Assembly (NCBI GenBank): GCA_965216395.1
Contig: OZ244156.1
Location: 1,488,001 to 1,552,000, forward strand
Reading direction: 5' to 3'
Length of the DNA stretch: 64,000 nucleotides
Source of the DNA: CAZBXD01 sp965216395
GTDB lineage: Bacteria > Pseudomonadota > Alphaproteobacteria > Micavibrionales > SZUA-601
The translations under genes were made by a program, and so were the position numbers. The notes under the pieces are model-generated. The model was not told where the DNA came from and searched no databases. It was given only the letters and a program-made list of their open reading frames with translations. Shown here in pieces: positions 8,427 to 17,021 of the stretch. The number at the start of each line of letters is the position of its first letter. Position 1 is the first letter of the stretch.

Positions 8427-10328
8427 ATGACTTTAAAACAAAATCATTATGATGTGATCGTTGTTGGTGGGGGCCATGCAGGAACCGAAGCCGCGGCCGC
8501 AGCGGCGCGTATGGGGGCAAAAACAGCGTTAATCACGCATGATATAGAAAAAATTGGTGTCATGTCATGCAATCCGGCCATTGGTGGCTTGGGTAAGGGG
8601 CATTTGGTGCGTGAAATTGATGCGCTGGATGGGGTTATGGGGCGTGCGATTGATCGCGCAGGGATTCAATACCGAATGCTTAACGCGTCTAAAGGCCCGG
8701 CAGTGCGTGGCCCACGCGCGCAGGCAGACCGGGTGCTTTATCGCAATGCGGTTCAAGATATTTTACACGCCTATGATGATTATTTAACGCTTTTAAATGG
8801 CGCGGTGGATGATTTAATTATCGAGAATGATACCGTTAAAGGCATCGTAACAGCCACAGGTGAAGTTATCCACGCCAAATCTGTTGTTTTAACAACCGGC
8901 ACCTTTTTACGCGGGATTTTACATCGCGGTGAAACCCAAGAAGCAGGGGGCCGTGTGGGTGAAAAACCGGCAATTAAAATGGCAGAAACGATTGAAAAAA
9001 TGGGTTTTCCTATGGGTCGATTAAAAACAGGGACACCACCACGTTTAGACGGGAAGACGATTGCTTGGGATCAGTGCCAAGAACAACCCGGTGATAACCC
9101 ACCCCAACCATTTTCTTTTCTTAATAAAGACATATCTGTGCCACAGATCAGTTGTTACATCACATTCACCAATAACGATACACACCAAATCATTCGCGAT
9201 AATATTCACCGTTCGCCCATGTATTCGGGACAGATCGGTTCGGTGGGACCGCGATATTGCCCATCGATTGAGGATAAAATTACCCGTTTTGCCGATAAAG
9301 ATCGTCATCAAATTTTCCTTGAACCCGAAGGGCTTAATGACGACACGGTTTATCCCAATGGTATTTCAACATCATTGCCCGTTGATGTCCAAGAAGCTCT
9401 TTTAAAAACGATACCGGGTTTAGAAAAGACCGTGATTTTAGAGCCTGGCTATGCGGTTGAATATGATTATGTTGATCCGCGTGCATTAAAAAACACGCTT
9501 GAAACTAAGAAAATTGCACATTTCTTTCTTGCTGGCCAGATTAATGGCACCACAGGTTACGAGGAAGCCGGCGCCCAAGGCTTAATCGCGGGTATTAATG
9601 CTGCTTTACAGGCATTAAATGACAATGTTTCACGTGAAACATTCACGATTGACCGGTCAGAGGGATATATGGGCGTTTTAGTCGATGATCTGATCACGCG
9701 TGGCGCGCCAGAGCCGTACCGTATGTTCACATCAAGGGCGGAATATCGTCTAATCCTGCGTGCCGATAATGCGGATCAACGTTTAACGCCCCACGGGATT
9801 GATATTGGATGCGTGGGTGAAGAACGGGCGCAGATTTTCAAGGCAAAAATGACGAATTTGAACCAAGCGCGCCAACGTGCAAAAGATTTAAACGAAACCC
9901 CAACAGTTTTAGCCAAAAAAGGTTTAAAAATTAATCAAGATGGCGTGCGCCGCACTATTCATGATTTGCTCCGTTATCCTGACATCACTTTAGCGGATAT
10001 TATTCGCTTATGGCCAGAGATGGGTGCATTTAACGATGAAATTTTAGAACAAATTGAAATTGATGCGCAATATTCTGGTTATATTGAGCGTCAAACAGCC
10101 GATATTATTGCGTTTCGCAAGGATGAGGCGTTAAAAATCCCACATGATTTGGATTATAGTCAAATCGGCTCACTATCGAATGAGGTTAAGGCAAAGTTAG
10201 AAATGGCGCGCCCGGAAACTTTAGGCGCTGCGGCCCGTATTCCAGGTGTGACACCAGCAGCTGTGACATCCTTATTGCGCTATGTGCGCCGAGATGGCAC
10301 AGTGCCTAAAGAAAATCGTGTTTCATAA
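8427..10328 (+). CDS. mnmG: tRNA uridine-5-carboxymethylaminomethyl modification enzyme MnmG
   Basis: A 633-residue FAD-dependent partner of MnmE in wobble-U34 modification. The N-terminal dinucleotide-binding motif VVGGGHAGTEAAAAAARMG is at residues 11-29, followed by the family signature GGLGKGHLVREIDALDG. The NAD-binding insertion and the C-terminal helical domain that contacts MnmE are present, and the length is typical. A Shine-Dalgarno AAAGGA sits 10 nt before the ATG. A perfect parS site at 9626-9641 again encodes VSRET. rsmG begins immediately after the stop codon. Confidence 0.97.
   Translation: MTLKQNHYDVIVVGGGHAGTEAAAAAARMGAKTALITHDIEKIGVMSCNPAIGGLGKGHLVREIDALDGVMGRAIDRAGIQYRMLNASKGPAVRGPRAQADRVLYRNAVQDILHAYDDYLTLLNGAVDDLIIENDTVKGIVTATGEVIHAKSVVLTTGTFLRGILHRGETQEAGGRVGEKPAIKMAETIEKMGFPMGRLKTGTPPRLDGKTIAWDQCQEQPGDNPPQPFSFLNKDISVPQISCYITFTNNDTHQIIRDNIHRSPMYSGQIGSVGPRYCPSIEDKITRFADKDRHQIFLEPEGLNDDTVYPNGISTSLPVDVQEALLKTIPGLEKTVILEPGYAVEYDYVDPRALKNTLETKKIAHFFLAGQINGTTGYEEAGAQGLIAGINAALQALNDNVSRETFTIDRSEGYMGVLVDDLITRGAPEPYRMFTSRAEYRLILRADNADQRLTPHGIDIGCVGEERAQIFKAKMTNLNQARQRAKDLNETPTVLAKKGLKINQDGVRRTIHDLLRYPDITLADIIRLWPEMGAFNDEILEQIEIDAQYSGYIERQTADIIAFRKDEALKIPHDLDYSQIGSLSNEVKAKLEMARPETLGAAARIPGVTPAAVTSLLRYVRRDGTVPKENRVS
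9626..9641. promoter_or_regulatory. parS: parS site 2 (inside mnmG)
   Basis: A perfect TGTTTCACGTGAAACA palindrome, 1.75 kb from site 1, encoding VSRET in mnmG. Confidence 0.95.
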
Positions 10329-10329
10329 G

Positions 10330-10938
10330 ATGTATGTTGTCCCTGAGATCTTAGAAAAAGATGTTTCACGTGAAACATTGGCGCAATTACAAGAGTATCA
10401 TCAATTATTGCTGAAATGGCAGAAAAAGATTAATCTTATCAGTCCAAATACAGTATCAAATGCGTGGGAGAGGCATTTTGTCGATTCAATGCAAATTGCA
10501 CAATATATTGAAAATAAAGATATTCAATTGGTCGATTTAGGCAGCGGCGCAGGTTTCCCCGGCCTGGTTTTAGCAATTATGGGGATAAAAGATGTTATTT
10601 TGGTTGAATCAGATCGCCGAAAAGTCATTTTTATGAAAGAAGTGGTTCGCCAGCTTCGTTTAAAAAATGTGACAATTTACAATGACCGGATTGAAAATAT
10701 TATTGATATCAAGGCGGATATGATTACCGCACGTGCTTTGGCATCTCTTAAACAATTGCTTGAATGGGTGAAACCATTTTTAAAACCTAAGACACGGCTT
10801 ATTTTTCCCAAAGGTCGCCATTTTGAGGATGAATTGGCAGAGCTTAACCTATCCAAAGAGGTCGATTTGCAGATATTTGATAGTTTGACCGATCCCGAAG
10901 CAAAAATTATCTCGCTTGGTGGATTGTTCTTGAAATAA
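10330..10938 (+). CDS. rsmG: 16S rRNA (guanine-N7)-methyltransferase RsmG
   Basis: A 202-residue SAM-dependent enzyme that methylates N7 of G527 in 16S rRNA. The SAM-binding motif DLGSGAGFPGLVLAI sits at about residues 65-79 and the later DMITARALASLKQLLEW matches the family. I start it at the ATG at 10330, 1 nt after the mnmG stop; longer frames would run into mnmG. A parS site lies near its 5' end at 10362-10377. It is probably cotranscribed with mnmG. Confidence 0.95.
   Translation: MYVVPEILEKDVSRETLAQLQEYHQLLLKWQKKINLISPNTVSNAWERHFVDSMQIAQYIENKDIQLVDLGSGAGFPGLVLAIMGIKDVILVESDRRKVIFMKEVVRQLRLKNVTIYNDRIENIIDIKADMITARALASLKQLLEWVKPFLKPKTRLIFPKGRHFEDELAELNLSKEVDLQIFDSLTDPEAKIISLGGLFLK
10362..10377. 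promoter_or_regulatory. parS: parS site 3 (inside rsmG)
   Basis: A perfect TGTTTCACGTGAAACA palindrome, 0.7 kb from site 2, encoding VSRET near the RsmG N-terminus. It is the site closest to parA and parB. Confidence 0.95.
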
Positions 10939-10975
10939 GGATATTTAATTTGCTAAGCTGATCATGCTAAAGTTA

Positions 10976-10981
10976 TATAAT
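10976..10981 (+). promoter_or_regulatory. Likely parAB promoter -10 box
   Basis: TATAAT at 10976-10981 in the gap before parA; TTGCTA at 10950-10955 is a poor -35 at a long spacing of 20 nt. This gives parAB a leader of about 50 nt ending in the Shine-Dalgarno sequence GGGAG. Confidence 0.4.
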
Positions 10982-11039
10982 ATACATTGTTTACTTATTA
11001 TTTTTACTTCAATTTTAATTTACAAACGGGAGAAAACGT

Positions 11040-11903
11040 ATGAAACAGAGCCATGCTAAAAAATCTCAAGCCACGTCTTTTTCTCGTTATGTTCCAAAGA
11101 GGCAAAAAAAAGACCGGAACTTTTCTGGGCGGATTTTTGTGACAGCGAATCAAAAAGGCGGGGTTGGTAAAACCACAACCACCGTTAATTTAGCAACGGC
11201 GTTGGCGGCTGTGGGTAAGAAAGTTTTGGTGATTGATCTGGATCCGCAAGGCAACGCATCAACGGGTCTGGGCGTTGATCGCGGTGACCGTGATAATGGC
11301 ACATATGAGTTGCTTTTTAACACAGCTGATTTATCCGATATCGCCCGTGAAACAAAGGTTCCAGGGCTTTATGTAGCGCCCTCATCGATTCATCTTTCGG
11401 GCGCAGAGGTTGAATTAGTAACGCAACAAAGACGAGAATATCGCCTTTATGATGCGATGGCGCGGGCGGAAGAATTAAGTTATGACTATGTTTTGATCGA
11501 TTGTCCACCATCACTTAATTTATTGACTTTGAATGCGCTGGTAGCCGCGGATGCAGTGGTGGTGCCCTTGCAGTGTGAATTTTACGCGCTGGAAGGTTTA
11601 AGCCAATTGGTGCGCACGATTGAGCGTATTAAAAAGATTTATAATCCACGTTTGGATATTCACGGTGTGTTATTGACGATGTTTGATAAACGCAATAATT
11701 TATCCAATTCTGTGGCTAATGATGTGCGCGAATACTTTGGAGACAAAGTATATGATACGGTTATACCGCGTAATGTCCGTATATCAGAAGCGCCAGGCTT
11801 TGGCTTACCTGCCATTGTTTATGATATGCAATGCAATGGTTCACAAGCCTATATTCATTTAGCGCGCGAAGTGCTTCATCGCGAAAGAAAGGTTGTATCA
11901 TGA
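11040..11903 (+). CDS. parA: Chromosome partitioning ATPase ParA
   Basis: A 287-residue Walker-type ATPase that moves ParB-parS complexes and segregates the chromosome origin. A basic N-terminal tail of about 35 residues precedes the deviant Walker A KGGVGKTTTTVNLA (about 40-53). Walker A' VLIDLDPQGNAS, switch II VLIDCPPSLNLLTLNAL and the end of the ATPase domain are all intact. The ATG follows a good GGGAG Shine-Dalgarno sequence. The stop overlaps the parB start (ATGA), so the pair is translationally coupled. Three parS sites lie just upstream. Confidence 0.97.
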   Translation: MKQSHAKKSQATSFSRYVPKRQKKDRNFSGRIFVTANQKGGVGKTTTTVNLATALAAVGKKVLVIDLDPQGNASTGLGVDRGDRDNGTYELLFNTADLSDIARETKVPGLYVAPSSIHLSGAEVELVTQQRREYRLYDAMARAEELSYDYVLIDCPPSLNLLTLNALVAADAVVVPLQCEFYALEGLSQLVRTIERIKKIYNPRLDIHGVLLTMFDKRNNLSNSVANDVREYFGDKVYDTVIPRNVRISEAPGFGLPAIVYDMQCNGSQAYIHLAREVLHRERKVVS

Positions 11904-12823
11904 TGCAAGAAAAACCAAAAAGCCGTTTAGGACGCGGTTTAGATGCTTTATTCGCAGAAGAGGAGGTTTATACCCCCTCAGCCGTGGAAGGTAATTTTTC
12001 CAATAATCAACAAGAAAATAATCCAGCCAATGGATTAACCTTAATGCCGATTGAATTTATTCGCCCCGGTGCTTTTCAACCCCGACATTATTTTAATGAA
12101 GACGCGCTCAATGATTTGGCGCAATCCATTAAAGAACATGGTGTTTTACAACCCTTATTAATTCGTCCGATTACAGATGAAGTAGATCAATTTGAAATTA
12201 TTGCTGGGGAGCGTCGTTGGCGCGCCGCACAAAAAGCACAATTGCACGAAGTCCCCGTGATTATCCAAGAATTTAGTGACACGGCCGCGCTTGAAATTGG
12301 TTTGATTGAAAACTTACAACGGGAAGATTTAAACGCGATTGAAGAAGCATTGGGTTATCGCCGTTTGATTGATCAATTTGAATATACGCAAGAAAAGCTG
12401 GCGGATAAAATTGGCAAAAGCCGTAGCTATGTGACCAACAGCTTGCGATTGCTAAAATTACCTGAAGATGTACAAAAATTTGTAGAAGACCAAAAAATTT
12501 CGGTCGGTCATGCGCGCGCGCTAGTAGGGTCAAACGATCCGTCTGGACTATCACATCGCGTGATTAAAGAAGGCCTCTCTGTGCGCGATTTAGAGAGATT
12601 TTTGTCAAAATCATCATCGGATGATCAAAAAACACCCTCCAAAACTATTAAAAAACCATCATCAGGGAAAAAGCCAGTTGAAATTACGCGTTTAGAAGAT
12701 GAAATGACGAATATCCTTGGGCTTAAGGTCACCATTGATGGCGCGGGACAAAAAGGTCAGGTTACGTTGCATTATACCGATCTGGATCAGATGGATATGT
12801 TGTTAAGAAAACTGAGTCAGTAA
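11900..12823 (+). CDS. parB: Chromosome partitioning protein ParB
   Basis: A 307-residue CTP-dependent DNA clamp that loads at parS. The N-terminus KSRLGRGLDALFAEE contains the usual ParA-interacting motif. The ParB/Sulfiredoxin domain has the CTP-binding motif GERRWRAAQKA (about 100), followed by the HTH region KLADKIGKSRSYVTNSLRLLKLP and a C-terminal dimerisation domain after a Ser/Lys-rich linker. The ATG at 11900 overlaps the parA stop; an adjacent ATG at 11903 is a possible alternative. Target sites are the three parS palindromes at 7.9-10.4 kb. Confidence 0.97.
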   Translation: MMQEKPKSRLGRGLDALFAEEEVYTPSAVEGNFSNNQQENNPANGLTLMPIEFIRPGAFQPRHYFNEDALNDLAQSIKEHGVLQPLLIRPITDEVDQFEIIAGERRWRAAQKAQLHEVPVIIQEFSDTAALEIGLIENLQREDLNAIEEALGYRRLIDQFEYTQEKLADKIGKSRSYVTNSLRLLKLPEDVQKFVEDQKISVGHARALVGSNDPSGLSHRVIKEGLSVRDLERFLSKSSSDDQKTPSKTIKKPSSGKKPVEITRLEDEMTNILGLKVTIDGAGQKGQVTLHYTDLDQMDMLLRKLSQ

Positions 12824-12839
12824 ATGGGATTTAAATAAA

Positions 12840-13217
12840 ATGAAATTAGGCACTAAATCGCTTAGTATGAGAAAAACTCCTTATACAGAAAAACAGTATA
12901 GAAAAATTGCTCAACAGGCTTCTCTTCAAAGTGCCAAAATTAAGGCTAGGTTTGAGAGTTTGAAACCAAATCATAATGACTTGAAAAAAGTTTATAATGA
13001 TTATGATGGCCTGCCTAGTGTACTCAAATCAAAAAACAACGGTCATAAAAACCGGCGTCGGTTTCGCAAGCAAGCCCTTATTGCCTTAGGGATTATCGGT
13101 GTGGTGAGTGTGATTGCCTTTAAGGATAATATCGCAGATATTTTGGTATCTGAAAATTGTGAAAAACCTAAACCTGTTCAAATGGATTTGGTCAAAGGCT
13201 GTCGGCCTTTTGAATAA
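12840..13217 (+). CDS. Hypothetical single-pass membrane protein
   Basis: A 125-residue protein of unknown function. The first 75 residues are basic and Gln/Lys/Asn-rich. An Arg/Lys cluster (KNRRRFRKQ) precedes one hydrophobic segment, ALIALGIIGVVSVIAF (about residues 79-94). A short tail with two Cys follows and would lie outside the cytoplasm by the positive-inside rule. It starts 16 nt after parB and may be read from the parAB promoter. It begins a block of three small membrane proteins; the other two run the opposite way. Confidence 0.65.
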   Translation: MKLGTKSLSMRKTPYTEKQYRKIAQQASLQSAKIKARFESLKPNHNDLKKVYNDYDGLPSVLKSKNNGHKNRRRFRKQALIALGIIGVVSVIAFKDNIADILVSENCEKPKPVQMDLVKGCRPFE

Positions 13218-13226
13218 AATTTTCTT

Positions 13227-13715
13227 TTAGGATGCCAATTTTGGCGAATAAAAAAAGATCTTCTCCGAATCTTTGGCAATAATTGGGTTAAGGCATTCTT
13301 TATTATCGTCCAAAAAGACTTTTGTTTTCGTTTCAGCTGCAATTTCTTCAGTTTGAGAAGCGTTATTTTCAGAAAATATATCTTGTTTTGTATCAAGCGT
13401 ATTATTGAACATTGCACCGCAATAGAGCAAAATCCCACAATTGAGACCGATATTTTTTGCCTTACTTTCTTCAAATCCGCAATATTTCGAGAGAAGGTCA
13501 TTAAAAGTAATAAAAGTTGCTACACCCAAAAATGTGGATTTAAGGGTATTATAAAATGTCGGCATAACGGCTTTATCAAGATTTTCAACAGCCATATCCA
13601 TCGTTTCAGCCGGGAGGGATAAATATCCCAAAGCGCATAGAGGGGCAACGGCAAAAGCAGTGCCTATACGCCATTTTTGTTTTTTAGAAAATAAAGGTTC
13701 TTTTTTCTCTTCCAT
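13227..13715 (-). CDS. Hypothetical membrane protein
   Basis: A 162-residue unknown protein. Hydrophobic stretches lie at about residues 18-34, 60-72 and 92-108, and a soluble acidic C-terminus follows (SENNASQTEEIAAETK). The start codon is 1 nt from the stop of the upstream membrane-protein gene, which indicates translational coupling. It converges with the gene at 12840-13217. No recognised domain. Confidence 0.65.
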   Translation of the reverse strand: MEEKKEPLFSKKQKWRIGTAFAVAPLCALGYLSLPAETMDMAVENLDKAVMPTFYNTLKSTFLGVATFITFNDLLSKYCGFEESKAKNIGLNCGILLYCGAMFNNTLDTKQDIFSENNASQTEEIAAETKTKVFLDDNKECLNPIIAKDSEKIFFYSPKLAS

Positions 13716-13716
13716 G

Positions 13717-14238
13717 TTATATCGTTAAACCTGTGGGTTGGGTTTTATTAAAAACAAAATCTGTATCAGAATAAGCTTCTTGTACTGGGTTAAATAGAGC
13801 ACTATTTTCATTAAGCGCGTGACGCTGTGGCACAGTTTGCCATTGCTTTTTTGCCTCTTCTTTTTCTTTAAGGTATTTGTTAAGGCCAATGCCAAAACAA
13901 ATTGCTGTGGCTGTTATCGCTGTAGCGACATAGGCATGATGTCTGCAATTGCGCTGTTGCCTTTCTTTGGAAATATCATGATTTTTAAAAAAGTAATGAC
14001 CTTCTTTTATAGTGCGTATAAACTTGCCAAGCCCAAAACTAGCACCACCTGAAATAATACCCGTACCGATCGCATCGGCAACGGGCATATAATTGATCTG
14101 ATCAGCCAATTCGGGATCATAATCATAAGATAAAACCGCTGGCGCAACAGTTGAGAGAAGGAATAACCCAAACGTCCAGGTTGCCTTGCGACTGGGTAAG
14201 TAACGATAGCTTAACACATTGTTTTGTCTATGAGACAT
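13717..14238 (-). CDS. Hypothetical membrane protein
   Basis: A 173-residue unknown protein with hydrophobic segments at about residues 21-36, 55-72 and 101-118, and a polar C-terminal tail. AAGG lies about 10 nt before the ATG. A TTGACATA promoter box lies 56 nt upstream on the same strand. It is the first gene of a two-gene operon with the membrane protein at 13227-13715. Function unknown. Confidence 0.65.
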   Translation of the reverse strand: MSHRQNNVLSYRYLPSRKATWTFGLFLLSTVAPAVLSYDYDPELADQINYMPVADAIGTGIISGGASFGLGKFIRTIKEGHYFFKNHDISKERQQRNCRHHAYVATAITATAICFGIGLNKYLKEKEEAKKQWQTVPQRHALNENSALFNPVQEAYSDTDFVFNKTQPTGLTI

Positions 14239-14271
14239 TTTTAAAAAACCTTGATCATAATTCGTATAATA

Positions 14272-14300
14272 TTTTTATGTTTAATATTATACTATGTCAA
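14272..14300 (-). promoter_or_regulatory. TTGACATA-type promoter for the two membrane genes
   Basis: TTGACA on the minus strand at 14300-14295, a 17-nt spacer and a weak TAAAAA at 14277-14272. The ATG lies 56 nt beyond the -35 box and has a Shine-Dalgarno sequence, so a short leader is expected. Confidence 0.4.
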
Positions 14301-14329
14301 ATGTTTTTGTGATTTTATGGTCGTTTTAA

Positions 14330-15340
14330 TTAACGCGATAGACTGGATAAAACCCGATGTGTTAAGGCTAAATCCGGGATCCCCGTTTTTTTACATTGCA
14401 CTTCTAAACGTAAGAGTGCCTGAATCGCCCGATCAATTTTCGGTAAGGGCCATTGTCTTAAACGGCGTGTGAAATCTGGTTTTGCTTTGAAAAAGAGAGG
14501 TGGTCGGAGGGTTTTAAGCGCCTGTTCTAATGGGGTATTTTGGGCCATAGCGGTTTGCACCTGACGCAGGCGATAAAGCTGGTTTTGGCCAATACGCGCC
14601 AGAGCGACGGGTGAAACCCCTTCGCCCCATAAAATTTGTAACGCTTCATCTAATTGTGCATATTGGCCATCCAAAGCCGCTTGAATCGCGCTGTCAATGG
14701 ATGATTGTGAAACATCATGGGCACAAGCGCGCGCATCATCCAAGGTAACGCGGGTGTCTGAACCCTTATAATTGATAATTTTTTCAATCATACGATCCAC
14801 TAATGCGCGATTACCTGAAAGTTGATGTGCTAAAAATGGCGCGACATCGCGATCGGCTTGTAAATTAAATTGTTGCATTTGGTGTTGAATATACTGGCTT
14901 AGGGACCTTTCATCATCTTCATAACAGGGGATAATCGCTAAATTTTTCGCCGTTTCGGCATATTTGCGCAAAGAGGAACGCGGGGTAAGAGGACCCGCTT
15001 GAATCACAATAAAATTATCACAATTTTCTAACCCTTCGAAAGCGGTTTTGAGCGGATTCGTGATTTTATCACTGGCCGATTGAAGGCGAATAAGACGACG
15101 CCCGCCCATTAAAGACTGGCTTAATAACTCATCCGCGATGCGGGTGGGGTTTTGGGATAATTCACCTGCTTCGATCGTCACACTGTTAAAAGGATCGGAT
15201 AAATCAGCAACCACGGTTTTGGCCAAAATTTGGGCATATTGACTGATCTGTGGGGCGTTGGGCCCATAGATCACCGCGCCAAAAATATGGGGTGGCGGGT
15301 TTTTGAGAAAAAGATTTTGATCACGTGGCGCAATTTTCAT
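14330..15340 (-). CDS. holA: DNA polymerase III subunit delta HolA
   Basis: A 336-residue clamp-loader subunit that opens the beta sliding clamp. Sequence features fit the family: the N-terminal AAA-like domain (VIYGPNAPQISQYAQILAK, near residue 24), the RLIRLQSASDK strand, an L-S-G-N-R-A region at about 170 and the C-terminal collar domain with PLEQALKTLRPPLFFKAK. Length is standard. lptE lies 42 bp upstream on the same strand, the common order leuS-lptE-holA, here split by inserted genes upstream of lptE. Confidence 0.92.
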   Translation of the reverse strand: MKIAPRDQNLFLKNPPPHIFGAVIYGPNAPQISQYAQILAKTVVADLSDPFNSVTIEAGELSQNPTRIADELLSQSLMGGRRLIRLQSASDKITNPLKTAFEGLENCDNFIVIQAGPLTPRSSLRKYAETAKNLAIIPCYEDDERSLSQYIQHQMQQFNLQADRDVAPFLAHQLSGNRALVDRMIEKIINYKGSDTRVTLDDARACAHDVSQSSIDSAIQAALDGQYAQLDEALQILWGEGVSPVALARIGQNQLYRLRQVQTAMAQNTPLEQALKTLRPPLFFKAKPDFTRRLRQWPLPKIDRAIQALLRLEVQCKKTGIPDLALTHRVLSSLSR

Positions 15341-15382
15341 GATAATAAGTTTAGCCTGGCGGAATTATGAAAGACAAGATCC

Positions 15383-15868
15383 TTAATAGGATTGGGACAA
15401 ATAAATCGCCAAACGGTTTTGAATTTTATCCGCCAAATCACGTACGCCACGTTCGCGTGCCTCTGCCGCAGTGACGGTGGTGGTAAACTGACTGGCTAAG
15501 ATATTGTAACTATTGACTGAGCGGAGATTCTCTTTGAAAATAATCTGACCTGTCGTCCGATTTTTTAAAGTATAGCCAGCGCGTTGAATTAATTGCGCCC
15601 GTGTGGTGGTGTCATCTTCGCGAATGTCCAAATCACGCACAGAATCTTGTAATGTAATGGCTAAAACATAGCGCGGATTTTTGGGATAGCCATCGATATA
15701 AAACCGATCGATTAATTCATTGCGTAGAGCCACGCCATCACGATCTTGAATGGGATCAATCCAGATATCGTTTAACACAGACGCAGCGGTGCTTTTCTGC
15801 CCATAAAGCGGTTGGAAGCCACAGGCCGAGATCATAAAAAAGGCGATGAGAAGAATAATTTTTTTCAT
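15383..15868 (-). CDS. lptE: LPS assembly lipoprotein LptE
   Basis: A 161-residue outer-membrane lipoprotein that plugs the LptD barrel and takes part in lipopolysaccharide export. The signal peptide ends in a lipobox (MISAC) with the lipid-bearing Cys at residue 16, followed by the family signature GFQPLYG. The remainder alternates strands and helices as expected. It lies directly upstream of holA. In most relatives leuS is adjacent; here about 2.3 kb of unknown genes intervene. Confidence 0.9.
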   Translation of the reverse strand: MKKIILLIAFFMISACGFQPLYGQKSTAASVLNDIWIDPIQDRDGVALRNELIDRFYIDGYPKNPRYVLAITLQDSVRDLDIREDDTTTRAQLIQRAGYTLKNRTTGQIIFKENLRSVNSYNILASQFTTTVTAAEARERGVRDLADKIQNRLAIYLSQSY

Positions 15869-15916
15869 ATCTTCGTTTCTAGCACAAAAAAACCACCCAA
15901 GCGACGATTAATATTA

Positions 15917-15945
15917 TTGACATAATATATGAGCTATCTTAAGTA
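15917..15945 (+). promoter_or_regulatory. TTGACATAA-type promoter box
   Basis: TTGACA at 15917-15922 followed by TAATATAT; the 17-nt position gives a poor -10 (TAAGTA). The ATG of the next gene is 49 nt after the box and no Shine-Dalgarno sequence is visible. Confidence 0.4.
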
Positions 15946-15971
15946 TCAGAGTCATAAAATAAATAGACAAA

Positions 15972-16514
15972 ATGACCGATAAAACAGAAAACAAGAAAAC
16001 AAATCGTTTCAGATCCTCTATTGATCGTGTACTGACCGCGCTTTCATACCCGTATTTTAGAGAGAATAAAGATGATACGGCTGTTGAAGAAGAACGCTCG
16101 ACCTCCCTTATGCAGCATGTTGAAGGGGATGGTTTTGCTGATTTATCCTATGAGGATTATCCAGTTTTGATAAGGGATTATGTTGAGTTGTTTTTTGATA
16201 TGAGTGAAGAAGAAAAATTAAAAAATCGTTATGATTATAACTCCAAAACATACAACTGTTACGACGCTTTAATTGAAAAATTGGATCATGATCTTGCACA
16301 AACGGAAGATCCCATTAAAAAAGAGTTTATGGAGGCGTGTCGTTCTGATTGGTTTCAAGATAAATTAGAATTGCCTGCCAAATTATACGCTATCAATTAC
16401 GAAGCATGTAATCGATTGATAAATAGTCTTGAGACAGATATCAAAAACCTTAATGTAGTTCTTGATGCGTTGGATTATCTATCTGATGTGATAAAAAATT
16501 CACCAAAACCTTAG
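15972..16514 (+). CDS. Hypothetical acidic protein
   Basis: A 180-residue unknown protein. The first 40 residues are polar and basic; from about residue 55 it is acidic and predicted helical (YPVLIRDYVELFFDMSEEEK and later helices), with no signal peptide or membrane segment. It faces the convergent unknown gene at 16538-16900 with 23 bp between stops. It is part of the inserted block between lptE and leuS. Confidence 0.65.
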   Translation: MTDKTENKKTNRFRSSIDRVLTALSYPYFRENKDDTAVEEERSTSLMQHVEGDGFADLSYEDYPVLIRDYVELFFDMSEEEKLKNRYDYNSKTYNCYDALIEKLDHDLAQTEDPIKKEFMEACRSDWFQDKLELPAKLYAINYEACNRLINSLETDIKNLNVVLDALDYLSDVIKNSPKP

Positions 16515-16537
16515 AACTTGCTTTAGTTGAGATGGAT

Positions 16538-16900
16538 TTAAAGTACTGTCTTTATTATATGATCTGTAGAGTATCGTTTTTGAGGGAATGGTCCTATAAC
16601 AGAGGTATATAAATTATCAAAAAATTGACAAAGCGCCTTCAGTTCATGTATCGGAGTAATGAGATCCGTCACATCTTCGGTATCAATACCTTGAAATGAT
16701 ACTTCAGCACCCCAGTTAAGAATCATGCCCTTAAAGATTTGAGTATTTGTATTAAAGCTTTCAAAAGCGGCGCTTTTTTCGTGAATAAGAAGAAAACCTT
16801 TTCTAAATTGCAAAATATTTTCAATCTCAGATGTATAAGAAAGGTCTGGAGAGGTTAATTCTTTAACAGCGCATGTAAAACAATCTAATTCAAATTCCAT
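16538..16900 (-). CDS. Hypothetical protein with leaderless promoter
   Basis: A 120-residue unknown protein, probably a mixed alpha/beta soluble protein. It begins MEFELDCFTC, with two Cys, and has no membrane segment. Its promoter (TTGACA-N17-TATATT) is the best in the window and places the transcription start on the ATG. It shares an intergenic region with the divergent lipoprotein gene at 17022. Confidence 0.65.
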   Translation of the reverse strand: MEFELDCFTCAVKELTSPDLSYTSEIENILQFRKGFLLIHEKSAAFESFNTNTQIFKGMILNWGAEVSFQGIDTEDVTDLITPIHELKALCQFFDNLYTSVIGPFPQKRYSTDHIIKTVL

Positions 16901-16906
16901 AATTCA

Positions 16907-16935
16907 AATATAAGAAATCTAGACATATTTGTCAA
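16907..16935 (-). promoter_or_regulatory. Strong leaderless promoter
   Basis: On the minus strand TTGACA (16935-16930), a 17-nt spacer and TATATT (16912-16907). The ATG is 6 nt after the -10 box, so the mRNA should begin at or within a base of the start codon. Confidence 0.75.
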
Positions 16936-16953
16936 TTATTATGTTAAAAAATA

Positions 16954-16982
16954 TTGACATAAGGTGAATTTATGATTAAAAA
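16954..16982 (+). promoter_or_regulatory. TTGACATAA-type promoter for the lipoprotein cluster
   Basis: TTGACA at 16954-16959, 17-nt spacer, weak TAAAAA at 16977-16982. It is divergent from the promoter at 16907-16935, with 18 bp between the two -35 boxes. The ATG lies 62 nt downstream with AAGG as ribosome binding site. Confidence 0.45.
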
Positions 16983-17021
16983 CAGGAAACGATCATAGAA
17001 ATAACCAGAGAAATAAGGCAT

